Below are positions 33,419 through 43,105 of a stretch of 64,000 nucleotides of DNA, one piece after another. Source of the DNA: Clostridiaceae bacterium (GTDB taxonomy: Bacteria > Bacillota > Clostridia > Lachnospirales > Lachnospiraceae). How positions within the stretch are numbered: the first letter of the stretch is position 1; each line of letters starts with the position of its first letter. Location: positions 1 to 64,000 of the forward strand of contig QXXC01000012.1 of the NCBI GenBank assembly GCA_009911305.1. The letters run 5' to 3'. The notes under the pieces are model-generated. The model had not been told where the DNA came from, ran no database searches, and was given only the letters and a program-made list of their open reading frames with translations. Both the position numbers and the translations under genes were made by a program.

Positions 33419-33447
33419 ATTATAAATTTTCGTCGAAAAAATGTCAA
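33419..33447 (-). promoter_or_regulatory. Strong sigma-A promoter for livK
   Basis: Minus strand: TTGACA (33447-33442), a 17-bp spacer, TATAAT (33424-33419). Both hexamers match consensus, and AT-rich DNA lies upstream. Confidence 0.85.
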
Positions 33448-33625
33448 TATGAAATATGGTCAAAAAACTCAAATATGACAGGAAATTTTTATAAAATCGT
33501 CAAATTTTCCCTTTCTCCATAACCCGGCGTTATATACAGTATGGCCTGAATTTATGGAAGCGTTCTCCCGGCCTTCCCGGCTGCAGCCCTTCCTCTGTCC
33601 GCCCGCACACAGCGCCCTTTTGGCC

Positions 33626-34258
33626 CTATTTTTTCGGCGCGCCGACTTTATTTTCCGTACCGGACAGAAGACGTTTGATATTTGCCCTGTGACGCCATAC
33701 AGCCATGCACATCAGGACGCCGGCCAGGACAAAGAACTCCGTCATGGCAGCAGCCTCCAGTGTATAGCTGCCCATCTTCCCGAACATCACAAGCTCCGCA
33801 AAGAACGCGATGGAGATCAGGATCGAGCCTAATGACACATAGCGCGTCAGCCCCACGGCAATGGCGAAAATCACCAGGCAGGTCAGGGTAATGCGGGGAT
33901 CCATGGCCGTCATAATCCCCGCCATGGAGGCAATGCCCTTTCCGCCCTTAAAGCCCAGATAAAAGGGGAAATTGTGGCCTAAGGTCACGCCGAAGCCGGC
34001 GTAGAGGGCCAGCAGATCCAGGCTCGGATTCCCCTTAAAAAGAACGCGCACCAGGCACATGGCCAGCACGGCCTTGAAGAAATCGCCGCAGAACACGATC
34101 AGGCCCGCCTTTTTACCCATCACGCGCAGCACATTCGTCGAGCCGGCATTGCCGCTCCCGTACTGGCGGATATCCATATTTTTTGTTCTCCCGTACAGAT
34201 AGCCTGACTGAAGCAGGCCAAACACATAGCCGATTCCCACACACACAATCCGTTCCAT
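33626..34258 (-). CDS. plsY: Glycerol-3-phosphate acyltransferase PlsY
   Basis: Membrane enzyme that acylates glycerol-3-phosphate using acyl-phosphate, the first step of phospholipid synthesis in Firmicutes. The 210-residue protein shows the PlsY motifs DIRQYGSGNAGSTNVLR, GHNFPFYLGFKGGKG and repeated membrane segments. The start at 34258 follows AAAGGAG; it begins 2 bp after the der stop. The downstream gene order DUF512-der-plsY is common in Clostridia. Confidence 0.95.
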   Translation of the reverse strand: MERIVCVGIGYVFGLLQSGYLYGRTKNMDIRQYGSGNAGSTNVLRVMGKKAGLIVFCGDFFKAVLAMCLVRVLFKGNPSLDLLALYAGFGVTLGHNFPFYLGFKGGKGIASMAGIMTAMDPRITLTCLVIFAIAVGLTRYVSLGSILISIAFFAELVMFGKMGSYTLEAAAMTEFFVLAGVLMCMAVWRHRANIKRLLSGTENKVGAPKK

Positions 34259-34259
34259 C

Positions 34260-35594
34260 TCACTGCTCCTTTCCCTTGCGCTCCCGGATGTAAAACCGAA
34301 GCGACGTCCCTTTAAAGCCAAATGCATCGCGGATCCGGTTTTCCAGATACCTTGTATAAGAAAAATGCATCAGCTTTTTATCATTTACAAAGATCACAAA
34401 GGTCGGCGGCTTTACCGCAACCTGCGTGATATAGTAAAGCTTTAACCGTTTCCCCTTATCGGACGGCGGCTGCTGCAGGGCCACAGCCTCAGACATGATC
34501 TCATTGAGCACGCCGGTCGCCACGCGCAGCGTCTGATTCTGGCGCACCAGATCAATCATGTCATAAAGCTTGGTCAGCCGCTGCCCCGTCAGGGCGGAGA
34601 CGAACAGGTACTGTGCATACGGCATAAAGGAAAGAATGGTCTTTAAGCGGTTCGTGTACTCGTAAATGGTCTTGTCATTCTTTTCCACCGCATCCCATTT
34701 ATTGACCGCCACAATGATTCCCTTGCCGCGCTCATGCGCAATCCCGGCAATCTTGGCGTCCTGCTCGGTCACGCCCTCCTTGGCGTCAATAACCACCAGG
34801 ACCACATCGGCCCGTTCAATGGCCGTCACGGCCCGGATGATGCTGTAGCGCTCCAGCTCCTCCTTGATCTTATTCTTCCTGCGCAGCCCCGCGGTGTCGA
34901 TAAACACATACTCTGTCCCGTTGTGTACGATCTCCGTATCCACCGCGTCGCGCGTCGTGCCTGCAATATCCGACACGATCACCCGGTTTTCGCCCAGCAG
35001 CTTATTGACAATCGAAGACTTGCCCACATTCGGCTTGCCCACGATCGCGATCCTGGGGCGTTCGTCCTCCTCCTCTTCGGGCGCATCCTCCGGGAAATGG
35101 GCCGCCACCGCGTCCAGAAGCTCTCCCAGGCCCAGGCGCGAGGCCGCCGAGATCGGAATCGGATCCCCGATCCCAAGATTATAAAACTCATAGACGTCGT
35201 TGCCGAATTTCTCAAAGCTGTCCACCTTATTCACGGCCAGGACCACCGGCTTTTTCGATTTGCGCAGCATGTCCGCCACCTTGGAATCCGCGTCCGTCAT
35301 GCCCTGGCGCACATCCACAATAAACACGATCACGTCTGCGGTGGCAATCGCAATCTCCGCCTGTTCCCGCATCTGGGACAGGATAATATCCTTTGATTCC
35401 GGTTCAATCCCGCCCGTATCGATCAGGGTAAAGGCGTGGTTTAACCACGTCCCGTCCGCGTAGATGCGATCCCTCGTCACGCCCGGCGTATCCTTTACAA
35501 TCGAAATCATGCTGCCGGCCAGAACGTTAAACAGGGTCGATTTCCCCACATTCGGACGCCCCACCACAGCGACCACTGGTTTCGTTTTACTCAT
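34260..35594 (-). CDS. der: Ribosome biogenesis GTPase Der (EngA)
   Basis: A 444-residue essential GTPase for 50S assembly with two tandem G domains (GRPNVGKST near 9-17 and GKPNVGKSS near 180-190, each with NKxD and DTxG motifs) and a C-terminal KH-like domain. The ATG at 35594 has GGAGG at good spacing; another ATG two codons earlier sits on top of the ribosome site. It overlaps the DUF512 gene by 8 bp, so translation is coupled. Confidence 0.97.
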   Translation of the reverse strand: MSKTKPVVAVVGRPNVGKSTLFNVLAGSMISIVKDTPGVTRDRIYADGTWLNHAFTLIDTGGIEPESKDIILSQMREQAEIAIATADVIVFIVDVRQGMTDADSKVADMLRKSKKPVVLAVNKVDSFEKFGNDVYEFYNLGIGDPIPISAASRLGLGELLDAVAAHFPEDAPEEEEDERPRIAIVGKPNVGKSSIVNKLLGENRVIVSDIAGTTRDAVDTEIVHNGTEYVFIDTAGLRRKNKIKEELERYSIIRAVTAIERADVVLVVIDAKEGVTEQDAKIAGIAHERGKGIIVAVNKWDAVEKNDKTIYEYTNRLKTILSFMPYAQYLFVSALTGQRLTKLYDMIDLVRQNQTLRVATGVLNEIMSEAVALQQPPSDKGKRLKLYYITQVAVKPPTFVIFVNDKKLMHFSYTRYLENRIRDAFGFKGTSLRFYIRERKGKEQ

Positions 35595-36960
35595 TGTCAT
35601 CCTCCGCTATATCTTCCAGCTCATATGCCCCGTGCTCCGGCGCATTCTCCACCGGGCGCAGGATCGCCTCCACAAAGTCATGTCCGCTTGATTTTACAAT
35701 ATCCACCCGGACTTGTAAAGCATTTTGTAGCTCTTCGCGCGTCATATCGTCCAAAAAGACCTCCTCGCCGCTGCGGAACATGGCGCACGGAAGCAGAAGG
35801 CGCTCCCCGAGCGGCTTTCCGGAAAGCTGCTTTGCCAGATCACGGCCGGTAATCAGCCCCGCCACGGTAATCGGATCCCCGAAAAATTCATTTCGTATCG
35901 CATAGACATGCGTCCGCCGTCCCGGAAAGACAGCCTGCGTCTCCTCTGCAAACTGCTTTATATAAGGATACGCGAGCATCCCCGTGGCGATCGAAACCTC
36001 CCCGCGCGCGCCGTCGTCCGCGCGCCCGGAAAGCTCGGCCCGCACCTCCTCTGTCAGGGCGCGCAGCATCCCCACCCCGTTCTCAAGCTGAAGATAACCG
36101 TCATAGCGCGCCTCCTCTGGCATCTCCCTTTCTGCCAGCAGATAGAATTCATCGCTGGCATGAATAAAATGAAGCCCGTGGCGTTCAAAGAACACCTTCT
36201 GCCACCGTTCGATGCAGTCAATCGTCTCTGCCGCCTCTTCTTTTGTAAACGGCTCCAGGGGATATAAGCCCTCCCGGAACCTTGTAAGGCCCGCCGGGAC
36301 CACGGAGACGCTCTCCATGCAGGGCGCATACTTACCCAGCTCCCGGATCGAGCGCTCCAGCTCCTCCCCGTCGTTCACACCCTTACACAGCACAATCTGC
36401 CCGTTCATGGGGATCCCCGCCTCATAAAGCCGGTCGATCCGTTTTAGCGCCTCGCCCGCAAAGCGGTTATTCAGCATCCGGCAGCGAAGCTCCGGATTCA
36501 TGGCCTGCACGGAAATATTGATCGGCGCCAGCTTAAAGCGGATGATCCGCTCGATGTCGTGATCCTTCATATTCGTCAGCGTCACATAATTTCCCTGCAG
36601 GAACGAGAGCCTGGAGTCATCATCCTTAAAATAAAGCGTTTCCCGCATGCCGGGCGGCATCTGGTCAATGAAGCAGAAGATGCACCGGTTCTGGCATGAG
36701 CGGTACTCGCTCATCAGGCCGTTCTCAAAATGAAGGCCCGGATCCTCGTACCCGTGCTCAATCTCCAGCTCCCATTCCTCGCCGTCTGCCTTCCTCACCA
36801 GCATGGTGATCGCTTCGCTGTTGATCTTGTATTCATAATCGAAAATATCCTCGATCTCTTCCCCGTCAATGCTGAGAAGCATATCCCCCGGCTCCAGCTC
36901 CAGCTCTTCGGCGATGGAACCGGGCGTGATTGATTTGATTAAATGGCCTTTTTTATTCAT
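35587..36960 (-). CDS. DUF512 radical SAM protein with N-terminal PDZ-like domain
   Basis: A 457-residue protein: PDZ-like segment (about 5-65; [20 protein letters not shown]), a CxxxCxxC-type cluster motif with C89, C93 and C96 (CQNRCIFCF), a radical SAM-like core and the C-terminal DUF512. The family is widespread in Clostridia next to der, yet its reaction is unknown. Its constant partner der hints at a link with ribosome assembly, but this is only inference. The ATG is the first in frame. No promoter is obvious in the upstream region. Confidence 0.88.
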   Translation of the reverse strand: MNKKGHLIKSITPGSIAEELELEPGDMLLSIDGEEIEDIFDYEYKINSEAITMLVRKADGEEWELEIEHGYEDPGLHFENGLMSEYRSCQNRCIFCFIDQMPPGMRETLYFKDDDSRLSFLQGNYVTLTNMKDHDIERIIRFKLAPINISVQAMNPELRCRMLNNRFAGEALKRIDRLYEAGIPMNGQIVLCKGVNDGEELERSIRELGKYAPCMESVSVVPAGLTRFREGLYPLEPFTKEEAAETIDCIERWQKVFFERHGLHFIHASDEFYLLAEREMPEEARYDGYLQLENGVGMLRALTEEVRAELSGRADDGARGEVSIATGMLAYPYIKQFAEETQAVFPGRRTHVYAIRNEFFGDPITVAGLITGRDLAKQLSGKPLGERLLLPCAMFRSGEEVFLDDMTREELQNALQVRVDIVKSSGHDFVEAILRPVENAPEHGAYELEDIAEDDNE

Positions 36961-37223
36961 GGTGTGCGCTCCGTTTGTCCGTGTATTTGTATCATTGTGT
37001 ATCTGGTTGTTTTTGGAGGGGCTTTATTTTGTGGATGGATGAATTGACTGTATCATAACAAGAATTGGCTTTTTTGTAAAGGTTTGGTATGGGAATGGAG
37101 AGATTGGATCGTTGTTAAGGGGACAATGCTGTTCACGGGGCAATGTCATGATGTTGGGGTCAAAAGGTATTTTGCCCCCTTTGATACCGGATTGCTCCGC
37201 ACTTTGTGCTCCCGCAATCCTCG
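36961..37223. other. Intergenic region without a gene
   Basis: It contains TTATTTTGTGGATGGATGA (37024-37042), identical to the 3' end region of the LprI-like gene, and a bulged hairpin near 37157-37183 (GGGG-CAAAA with TTTTGCCCC). Nothing coding is visible. It leads directly into the decayed MITE copy. Confidence 0.5.
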
Positions 37224-37410
37224 TGTCATTAATTTTAGCGAAATGAAGTGTTGCGGGCCGTGGATTATCGTGAGAAGGCCGCCGGCGCTTAGCGAGGTCT
37301 TTTCGAGCTTAGCGTCCGCTGCGCTTTTCTCCGAGCGGGAGCGGGGTTGCTTATGGATATAGGAGCTGGCGGTGGCGGCCTTCTCACATCAAACCACGGC
37401 CCGCAATACT
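37224..37410. mobile_element. Decayed, internally deleted copy of the MITE
   Basis: Terminal repeats TTGCGGGCCGTGG ... GTGAGAAGGCCGCC and their inverted copy are clear, and the left tip TGTCATTAATTTTAGCG resembles the tip of the intact element. The interior matches the reverse strand of the 21.6 kb copy (CTTAGCGAGGTCTTTTCGAG, then GCTGCGCTTTTCTCCGAGCG), but one arm of its long inner stem is missing. No target duplication remains. It is therefore an older insertion. Confidence 0.7.
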
Positions 37411-37468
37411 ATGCTCCCGGAAGCCCGCCCGGTCAGACGCGGCGAGCCACCGGGAGCACATATCCCTG

Positions 37469-38596
37469 TTACTTACGTCCCAATGCCGGGACATCCCATA
37501 AATTCAACGATATTCCTATCCCCATCTCTTTTGCCTTCTGCCAGCACTCATACCCCCATGCGACATCATAGGTAGCCTGGCCGCCCTGGGCAAACAGCAC
37601 AATCTGCCCCGGCTCCCGGCGCGCTCTTTCTTTTCCCGCGATTACTGCCCCCAAATCAATGATGTCATCGCGCTGGATTATGCCGTCATGTACATAATCA
37701 AACAAGCGTTCACCCATGCCATTGATTTTTTTGGACAGCGGATACCCCATCTCCGCACCCCATGCCTCATACATCTTAAAGTTATCGGTCACAACCCTGG
37801 CGCGCTTTGTGATGAATTCCTGATCCATATCAACGGTAGCAGGCAGGGAAACATATGCCCCAGGTTTGAGCCAGCTCTCTTCGATTCTTGGATCCACCTT
37901 ACCCGAGGTGGCGACATTAATCACATCTGCATCCGTTACCGCCTCCTCAATGCTGCGGCAGAGGATGATATGCTTTACCTGCGGATAACGCTCTTCGATG
38001 ATCGCCTTCATGCCCTCAGCCGCGGCAGGGAATACATCATAAATTTTCACTGTGTCAATACCGGGCCTTGCGATCAGCAGGGACGGCAGGGACGAACGGC
38101 TGATTGCGCCTGCGGCGATCATCGCGCACACCCTGGAATCTTCTGCTGCGAGATAGCGGGCGCCTACGCCGGGGATAGCGCCGGTGCGGAACGCGCTCAG
38201 CAGATTTGCGCTCATCAGGGCAACCGGCGCGCCGGTGTCAGGATCATTGAGCATAACCATCAGGATGGAACGCGGAAGACCCCTGGGAATATTTTCAATA
38301 TTGGAGCCATACCACTTTTCACCGCAGATATGGAACCGCCCTCCCAGATAACACTCCATAGTCATAAAACGGCGGTCCGGGCCATTGTGGGGCATGCCCG
38401 TGAAAGCCGGCTCATCCGGGAAGCTGAGCATCTGCCCATGGGAATTGTGGTTTCCGCCTCCCATAATATAATCGCCCTCTCCCATTAAGCGGTAAACCTC
38501 ACTCATGGTGTCAACACATTTTGCCATGTCCTGGACACCTGCGGCGATCATGTCCTTCTCGTCTAAATAGAGGAAATCAATACGTGTGTCACTCAT
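37469..38596 (-). CDS. Ornithine cyclodeaminase/mu-crystallin family protein (tyramine oxidase subunit B-like)
   Basis: A 375-residue Rossmann-fold protein of the OCD/mu-crystallin family. The conserved core is visible (KWYGSNIENIPRGLPRSILM, SANLLSAFRTGAIPGVGARY, DADVINVATSG). The family reduces imines or deaminates amino acids using NAD(P). Close Clostridial relatives carry the database name tyramine oxidase subunit B, which I regard as unproven. It has its own perfect promoter with an operator-like AT-rich sequence and lies at the end of a catabolic island. The substrate is unknown. Confidence 0.78.
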   Translation of the reverse strand: MSDTRIDFLYLDEKDMIAAGVQDMAKCVDTMSEVYRLMGEGDYIMGGGNHNSHGQMLSFPDEPAFTGMPHNGPDRRFMTMECYLGGRFHICGEKWYGSNIENIPRGLPRSILMVMLNDPDTGAPVALMSANLLSAFRTGAIPGVGARYLAAEDSRVCAMIAAGAISRSSLPSLLIARPGIDTVKIYDVFPAAAEGMKAIIEERYPQVKHIILCRSIEEAVTDADVINVATSGKVDPRIEESWLKPGAYVSLPATVDMDQEFITKRARVVTDNFKMYEAWGAEMGYPLSKKINGMGERLFDYVHDGIIQRDDIIDLGAVIAGKERARREPGQIVLFAQGGQATYDVAWGYECWQKAKEMGIGISLNLWDVPALGRK

Positions 38597-38683
38597 CTTT
38601 TATACCTTCTTTCTTTGATATTTTTGAAGGAAAACGGCCAGGCCCAAGCGCTCCCGGATGCGTCCTTCCATTTATTACAATAG

Positions 38684-38714
38684 TTATTATAATATAAATA
38701 ATAATTGTTGTCAA
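38684..38714 (-). promoter_or_regulatory. Promoter with AT-rich operator-like sequence
   Basis: Minus strand: TTGACA (38714-38709), a 17-bp spacer and TATAAT (38691-38686). The region reads TTATTATAATATAAATAATA on the + strand (38684-38703), very similar to the sequences at 41291 and 45485, and probably binds the same regulator. Confidence 0.7.
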
Positions 38715-38789
38715 ACCCGTATTCCAAAACCGGTCGAATGTTACAGCCTGTCTGCCGTTCGTCCCATTTTTCTGCCCGTCTGAACAAAG

Positions 38790-39671
38790 TCAATGCGCGG
38801 GCTGCAACAGATTGCCGTCCAAAGCCACAAGAAGCACAGCGCCAAAGACAAATGCCATGCCGAGCATGGTCCGTGCCGACAGGGGATCCCTGTATACCAT
38901 CACGCTCACCACAACACTCGTAACAGGCTCCAGCATATTGATAAACGAAGCGGCGGCGGCGCCAATCCTGCGGATTCCCGCGGTCAGACAGACGAATGCC
39001 GTGAAGCTCCCCAGGCCGCATACCAGCAGCAGGATTGCCCATGCGCCTTTCGTCCCGGGCAGGGCCGCCTTCCCACTCACCGCTGAGATACAGGCAAACA
39101 AAAGAGCGCTTCCCATACTGGAGAAAGCCAGCTTCACCAGCAGCGGCAGATGGTTGATATTCCCTTTTTCGTTGGAAACGGTGTAAAACGCAAATGTAAG
39201 GCTGGACGCGGCCGCAAGTAAAATGCCGCCAGGCCGGACGGCCCCTCCCCCGCTGCTCCCGCCAATCAGCGCCATGCCGCTAATGGAGCAGGCAATGGCG
39301 GCTGCCTTAAACCGGGTCATCTTCTGCCCGAACAAAACCACCATAACCACAGATACTACGGTGGGATAAAGGAAATGGAACACCGTAGCCAGCCCTGCCG
39401 GGATCCTCATACAGGCCAGGCTGAGTAAAAAGGTAGTGGCTCCCTGTCCCGCCGCGCCCAAAAACAACAGATGGCAAAGTTCCCCCGCGTTCACCCTGAC
39501 ACGGGTATGGGTTATATATAAAAGTGTAACGCTCATCAGGCATATGACGGACATTGTGTAAAACGTAAGACATTCCGCAGGAACGCCTGACAGCATCACG
39601 TATTTATTGCCTGTGGGAACCAGCCCAAACAGCAGCGACGCGCCGATTATGTACAAACTTCCCAGTACCAT
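38790..39671 (-). CDS. EamA/DMT-family transporter
   Basis: A 293-residue membrane protein with ten predicted segments arranged as two EamA repeats (first from LYIIGASLLFGLVPTGNKY, second from GGILLAAASSLTFAFYTVS). Such proteins usually export amino acids, amines or other small metabolites. The start at 39671 follows GGGAGG. It follows the gltS-like gene by 78 bp on the same strand, so the two may be cotranscribed. In this context it may export a by-product of the pathway. Confidence 0.85.
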   Translation of the reverse strand: MVLGSLYIIGASLLFGLVPTGNKYVMLSGVPAECLTFYTMSVICLMSVTLLYITHTRVRVNAGELCHLLFLGAAGQGATTFLLSLACMRIPAGLATVFHFLYPTVVSVVMVVLFGQKMTRFKAAAIACSISGMALIGGSSGGGAVRPGGILLAAASSLTFAFYTVSNEKGNINHLPLLVKLAFSSMGSALLFACISAVSGKAALPGTKGAWAILLLVCGLGSFTAFVCLTAGIRRIGAAAASFINMLEPVTSVVVSVMVYRDPLSARTMLGMAFVFGAVLLVALDGNLLQPAH

Positions 39672-39749
39672 AACATGCCTCCCAAAAGCCGCGGCGTGCG
39701 GCATCTCCCTTCCGGGGAGCCGGAATCCACCATGCGGCCAAACCCATGG

Positions 39750-41135
39750 TTACATCCCCTCCCCCTCTTCCAGGGCGTTATAGCCACCACGGCCTGCCAG
39801 AGGAACGCAACGGTACCACATCTTGCCAGCCACGCAGAAAAGGATGCTGGCCAGTACGCCTGCCAGCATAATACCGGCAACCAGCCAGCCCCGGCCATTG
39901 ATTAGGGCAGCCGGAACCAGCGACCAGCAGAACACCTCGACAAAGCTCAGCCATGGGGACATCGCCGTGTCCTCCGTGGTGTGCGACCGGTTTTCAGGGT
40001 CAACGATGCGCAGCAGTACAAAGCCAATCGCAAACACGCCTGTGGAATAGCCGAATACAAAAATGGCGCGCTCAAACCAGCTCTTATCATTCATAAAGCA
40101 GCCGAAAGGAAGCATAACGAGGAACACGCAGAGCCAGCCGCCAAGGATGCCGATCAGCAACGGGCCCGCATATTCAACAATCACGGACACATTGATCTGA
40201 GACACCCCGAAAAATACCAGATAATCCGTTGCCGTACCGGAAATCCGGCTGGTCACATCCCTGTCAATATAGTCATATACCCTGCTCTTACGGAACATCA
40301 GGAAAAAAAGCAGGGCAAGAATATAGGAAACGGTAAAATCCGGGATCCCACTTAAGACAAACGGGCCCAGAAGCTTGATATTCAGCATATAGCCCCCGCC
40401 TGCCAGCGCCAAAACGATACAAAGCTGAAATGCCAGGCTGTCTAAGGATACGCTGTTAATGGTTTCCTCTCCCAGGGGCTTTCGGTTCTCCCTTGGAATC
40501 AGTCCGGTGCGCAGATCGCCGGAGATAAATTTAAAATCCTTAATATAGGCGGTCCACCCCATTTTCGTTGCAATTTTGATGAAGATTAAGCCTCCGAAAA
40601 TACCGGTCAGGATACCTGCCGTGGCAAAGGTCATTCCGAGATCGGCAGCCTCCGCCCAGCCCAGCGTCCCAAACGTATTTCCTACCGCAGCGGCAGTCCC
40701 ATGGCCTCCGGTGAAGCCGGAAGCCATCAGGATGCCAAAGCCCGGGCTGACATCCGGAAACAAAGCCCGGATGAGCGTAAGCGTTAAGAAGATACCCACG
40801 GCAAACTGTAAAAAGAACGCCACATTGCGGAACATGGTAAAGCTTAAAACACGCTTCACAGCACTATCCCCATTACCCTTTCCCGCTGAAAAGCCGTTGA
40901 CCCCCACGACTGTAAAAATGAGGATAATCAACACGCCCGAATAAGACCCCACGCTGCCGGAAAATGGCAGCACATCCAGAAACTGTTTTCCCAGAAACAG
41001 GCCTAAAAATCCGGCAATCATACTGGCTGGCATAAAGAATTCCTGAAAGAACTTTATCTTTGCGCGAAGAAGCTGGCCGACCAGGATCAGTACAGATGCG
41101 ATGGTCATGTCCATCAATAAATCATAAACCGACAT
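39750..41135 (-). CDS. GltS-like sodium:solute symporter
   Basis: A 461-residue membrane protein related to the sodium/glutamate symporter GltS, with two inverted halves and the hallmark ASGFTGGHGTAAAVG loop near residue 140. It is longer than E. coli GltS (about 400), with an extra charged loop (DLRTGLIPRENRKPLGEE) between the halves. The ATG at 41135 lies downstream of AGGAGGGG. It is the only importer in the island, so it probably brings in the compound that the kinases and the OCD-like enzyme process. The substrate need not be glutamate. Confidence 0.82.
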   Translation of the reverse strand: MSVYDLLMDMTIASVLILVGQLLRAKIKFFQEFFMPASMIAGFLGLFLGKQFLDVLPFSGSVGSYSGVLIILIFTVVGVNGFSAGKGNGDSAVKRVLSFTMFRNVAFFLQFAVGIFLTLTLIRALFPDVSPGFGILMASGFTGGHGTAAAVGNTFGTLGWAEAADLGMTFATAGILTGIFGGLIFIKIATKMGWTAYIKDFKFISGDLRTGLIPRENRKPLGEETINSVSLDSLAFQLCIVLALAGGGYMLNIKLLGPFVLSGIPDFTVSYILALLFFLMFRKSRVYDYIDRDVTSRISGTATDYLVFFGVSQINVSVIVEYAGPLLIGILGGWLCVFLVMLPFGCFMNDKSWFERAIFVFGYSTGVFAIGFVLLRIVDPENRSHTTEDTAMSPWLSFVEVFCWSLVPAALINGRGWLVAGIMLAGVLASILFCVAGKMWYRCVPLAGRGGYNALEEGEGM

Positions 41136-41290
41136 AAACAAAACCCCTCCTCTTTTTTAGTTCCTGCAGGCAGCGTAGCCAGAGCGTTTGCTGCCTGCGG
41201 CTGAAACGGACGCTCCTGCTGCAGCAAAAGCTCCATTTTACATTGTGCAAAATGATATAAAGTTATCCAGCGCCGAATATTTTATATTAA

Positions 41291-41317
41291 TTATTATAAT
41301 ATTAAAAATAATATTTG
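41291..41317. promoter_or_regulatory. AT-rich operator-like sequence
   Basis: Reads TTATTATAATATTAAAAATA on the + strand, closely matching TTATTATAATATAAATAATA at 38684. It lies between the divergent gltS-like and kinase genes, where a shared repressor would act. Confidence 0.5.
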
Positions 41318-41415
41318 TAAATATATTTTTAAAAAAATATATAAAAATACAGGCCAGTCATACCGCATCCTTTTGTCAACCTGCACAATCTTCCATTTTA
41401 TGCATTGATTTCTAT

Positions 41416-41443
41416 TTGAACAATCTCCGGGATATGGTATCAT
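41416..41443 (+). promoter_or_regulatory. Sigma-A-like promoter for the FGGY kinase
   Basis: TTGAAC (41416-41421), a 16-bp spacer, TATCAT (41438-41443), about 30 bp before the kinase start. Confidence 0.55.
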
Positions 41444-41475
41444 GATTGTCAAATACCCAAGAAGGAGGTAACTAC

Positions 41476-43008
41476 ATGGCTGAAAAAGAATATATTTTAG
41501 CGCAAAATATCGGCGCCCTGGACTGCGCGGCGTCCCTGTTCTCCTTAAGCGGCGCCGAGGCCGCGAGTAATATGGTCCATTACTCTTACAGCAGCAATGA
41601 CCGCGACTGGCGCTGGCAGTCCCCGGAAATCTGGTGGCGCGCCTTCTGCCAGAACTGCCGCACGCTTCTGTCCAATATTCCCAAAGATTCCGTCCGGATC
41701 GTTTCCGTCTGCGGCCAGATGATGTCCTGCCTGCCCGTCGATCCGGATATCCGGCCTTTAAGCGACGCGATCCTTTTTACGGATCGGCGTTCTGTAAACG
41801 AAGTCAAACAAATCCATTCGCTGCTCGGGGCAGATCGGATCTACGATATCACCGGCATCTGCTTAAGCCATACCTTTTCTCTGTCAAAAATCATGTGGCT
41901 GAAAAAGAACCATCCCGATATTTACAGGAAAACCGCTTACTTTATCCAGTGTAAGGATTACATCAATTACCGGCTGACCGGGCGGCTGGTCACGGATGAG
42001 ACGGACGCCTCCTTCACCCAGATGTACGATCTCTACCGGCGCCAGTGGTCCGATGAAATCCTCACTGCCTTTGGACTGGGCAGGGAGAAACTGCCAGAGG
42101 TGCTGCCCTTTGGCAGCATCCTGGGAAAGGTAACGCCAAAAGCCTCTGAAGAATGCGGCTTAAGCTGCGAAGCAACCGTCGTCCTGGGGGTCGGTGACGG
42201 GCGCGTGCCCGCCATCGGCTCCGGGGCCGTCCGCCCGGGAGAAGGCTGTATCTATCTGGGGAATTCCTCCTGGCTGTCCCAGGTAAGCCGTACCTCTGAT
42301 CTTGACCCGGATCGCACCATCACCAAAACCCCCTATTTTAACGGCATGTACTTAAACGGAGGCGCCAGCCTTTCCGGGCGGCGCTGCGCAGACTGGTATT
42401 TAAATACCTTTTCCTATGGAGGAGAAAAACCCGGCGGCAGCGAGGCAATGGCCGATTTCCTTACCCGGCAGCTTCTTTGCTCCCCGGCAGGCAGCAATGG
42501 GGTCCTGTTCATGCCATATCTCCATGGCGAGCGCTCACCCTGGTGGAACAATGACGCCCGCGGCGCATTCATCGGCCTTTGCGCACAGCACAGCCACAGC
42601 GATCTCTTCCGCAGCATCCTGGAAGGAATCGCTTTCCAGCTAGGGCTTATCAAGAAAAGGACCGAGGGGATGGAGCCATTTACCAATATCTATCTGGCGG
42701 GGAACGGGTCTTTCCTGCAATGGCAGCAAATCCTTTCGGATGTCATGGAAACTGATATCACCAGCTTCGCCGAATCAGGCAATGTCAAATGCATCGGGGC
42801 GGCCCTCATTGCCGGTATCGCCATCGGCGCTTACCAGGATTACTCCGAGATCGCCCGCTTCCATCACGATCAGGTGATTACCTCTCCGATCCGGCAGAAT
42901 GTAAAGGTCTATCAGGAGCTTCTCCCGGCCTTTGAAGACTGCTATTATGCGCTGCAGGATATCAACCGTCATCTCGGCCAGGTGGATTACAGCAAGCTGA
43001 AAGGCTGA
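41476..43008 (+). CDS. FGGY-family kinase with altered phosphate-binding motif
   Basis: A 510-residue FGGY carbohydrate kinase relative. The C-terminal half keeps the family pattern (VLGVGDGRVPAIGSGAV, LYLAGNGSFLQWQQILSDVM), including the probable catalytic base in GVGDG. At the N-terminus, where relatives read xGIDxGT, this protein reads AQNIGALDC: the metal/phosphate Asp is Asn11 and the Thr is Ala14. The kinase activity may therefore be weak or lost. The start follows AAGGAGG. A second, canonical FGGY kinase converges on it 98 bp away, so one may regulate or complement the other. Confidence 0.8.
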   Translation: MAEKEYILAQNIGALDCAASLFSLSGAEAASNMVHYSYSSNDRDWRWQSPEIWWRAFCQNCRTLLSNIPKDSVRIVSVCGQMMSCLPVDPDIRPLSDAILFTDRRSVNEVKQIHSLLGADRIYDITGICLSHTFSLSKIMWLKKNHPDIYRKTAYFIQCKDYINYRLTGRLVTDETDASFTQMYDLYRRQWSDEILTAFGLGREKLPEVLPFGSILGKVTPKASEECGLSCEATVVLGVGDGRVPAIGSGAVRPGEGCIYLGNSSWLSQVSRTSDLDPDRTITKTPYFNGMYLNGGASLSGRRCADWYLNTFSYGGEKPGGSEAMADFLTRQLLCSPAGSNGVLFMPYLHGERSPWWNNDARGAFIGLCAQHSHSDLFRSILEGIAFQLGLIKKRTEGMEPFTNIYLAGNGSFLQWQQILSDVMETDITSFAESGNVKCIGAALIAGIAIGAYQDYSEIARFHHDQVITSPIRQNVKVYQELLPAFEDCYYALQDINRHLGQVDYSKLKG

Positions 43009-43020
43009 AGAATTGGGATA

Positions 43021-43060
43021 AAAAAGAACCTCCCGCATCGCCTTGGCAAGGAGGTTCTTT
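43021..43060. terminator. Bidirectional terminator between the two kinases
   Basis: A perfect 11-bp stem, AAAGAACCTCC (43023-43033) and GGAGGTTCTTT (43050-43060), with a T run in the minus direction. It serves both convergent genes. Confidence 0.8.
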
Positions 43061-43105
43061 AAAACGTAAAAATTGAGGATGACGCTGGGCAGAACGGCCC
43101 CTCCC

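Larger units (their letters stand above)
41136..41475. other. Divergent control region of the catabolic island
   Basis: No gene. It has a near-perfect 13-bp inverted repeat (GAGC-TTTGCTGC near 41177 with GCAGCAAAAGCTC near 41225-41237) in the gltS leader, a long AT-rich operator-like block (41281-41345) and a good promoter (41416-41443) for the kinase. Confidence 0.55.

Noticed and set aside
37688-38488. 266-codon + strand ORF opposite the OCD-like gene
   Set aside because: Shadow ORF; the minus-strand protein is recognisable along its whole length.
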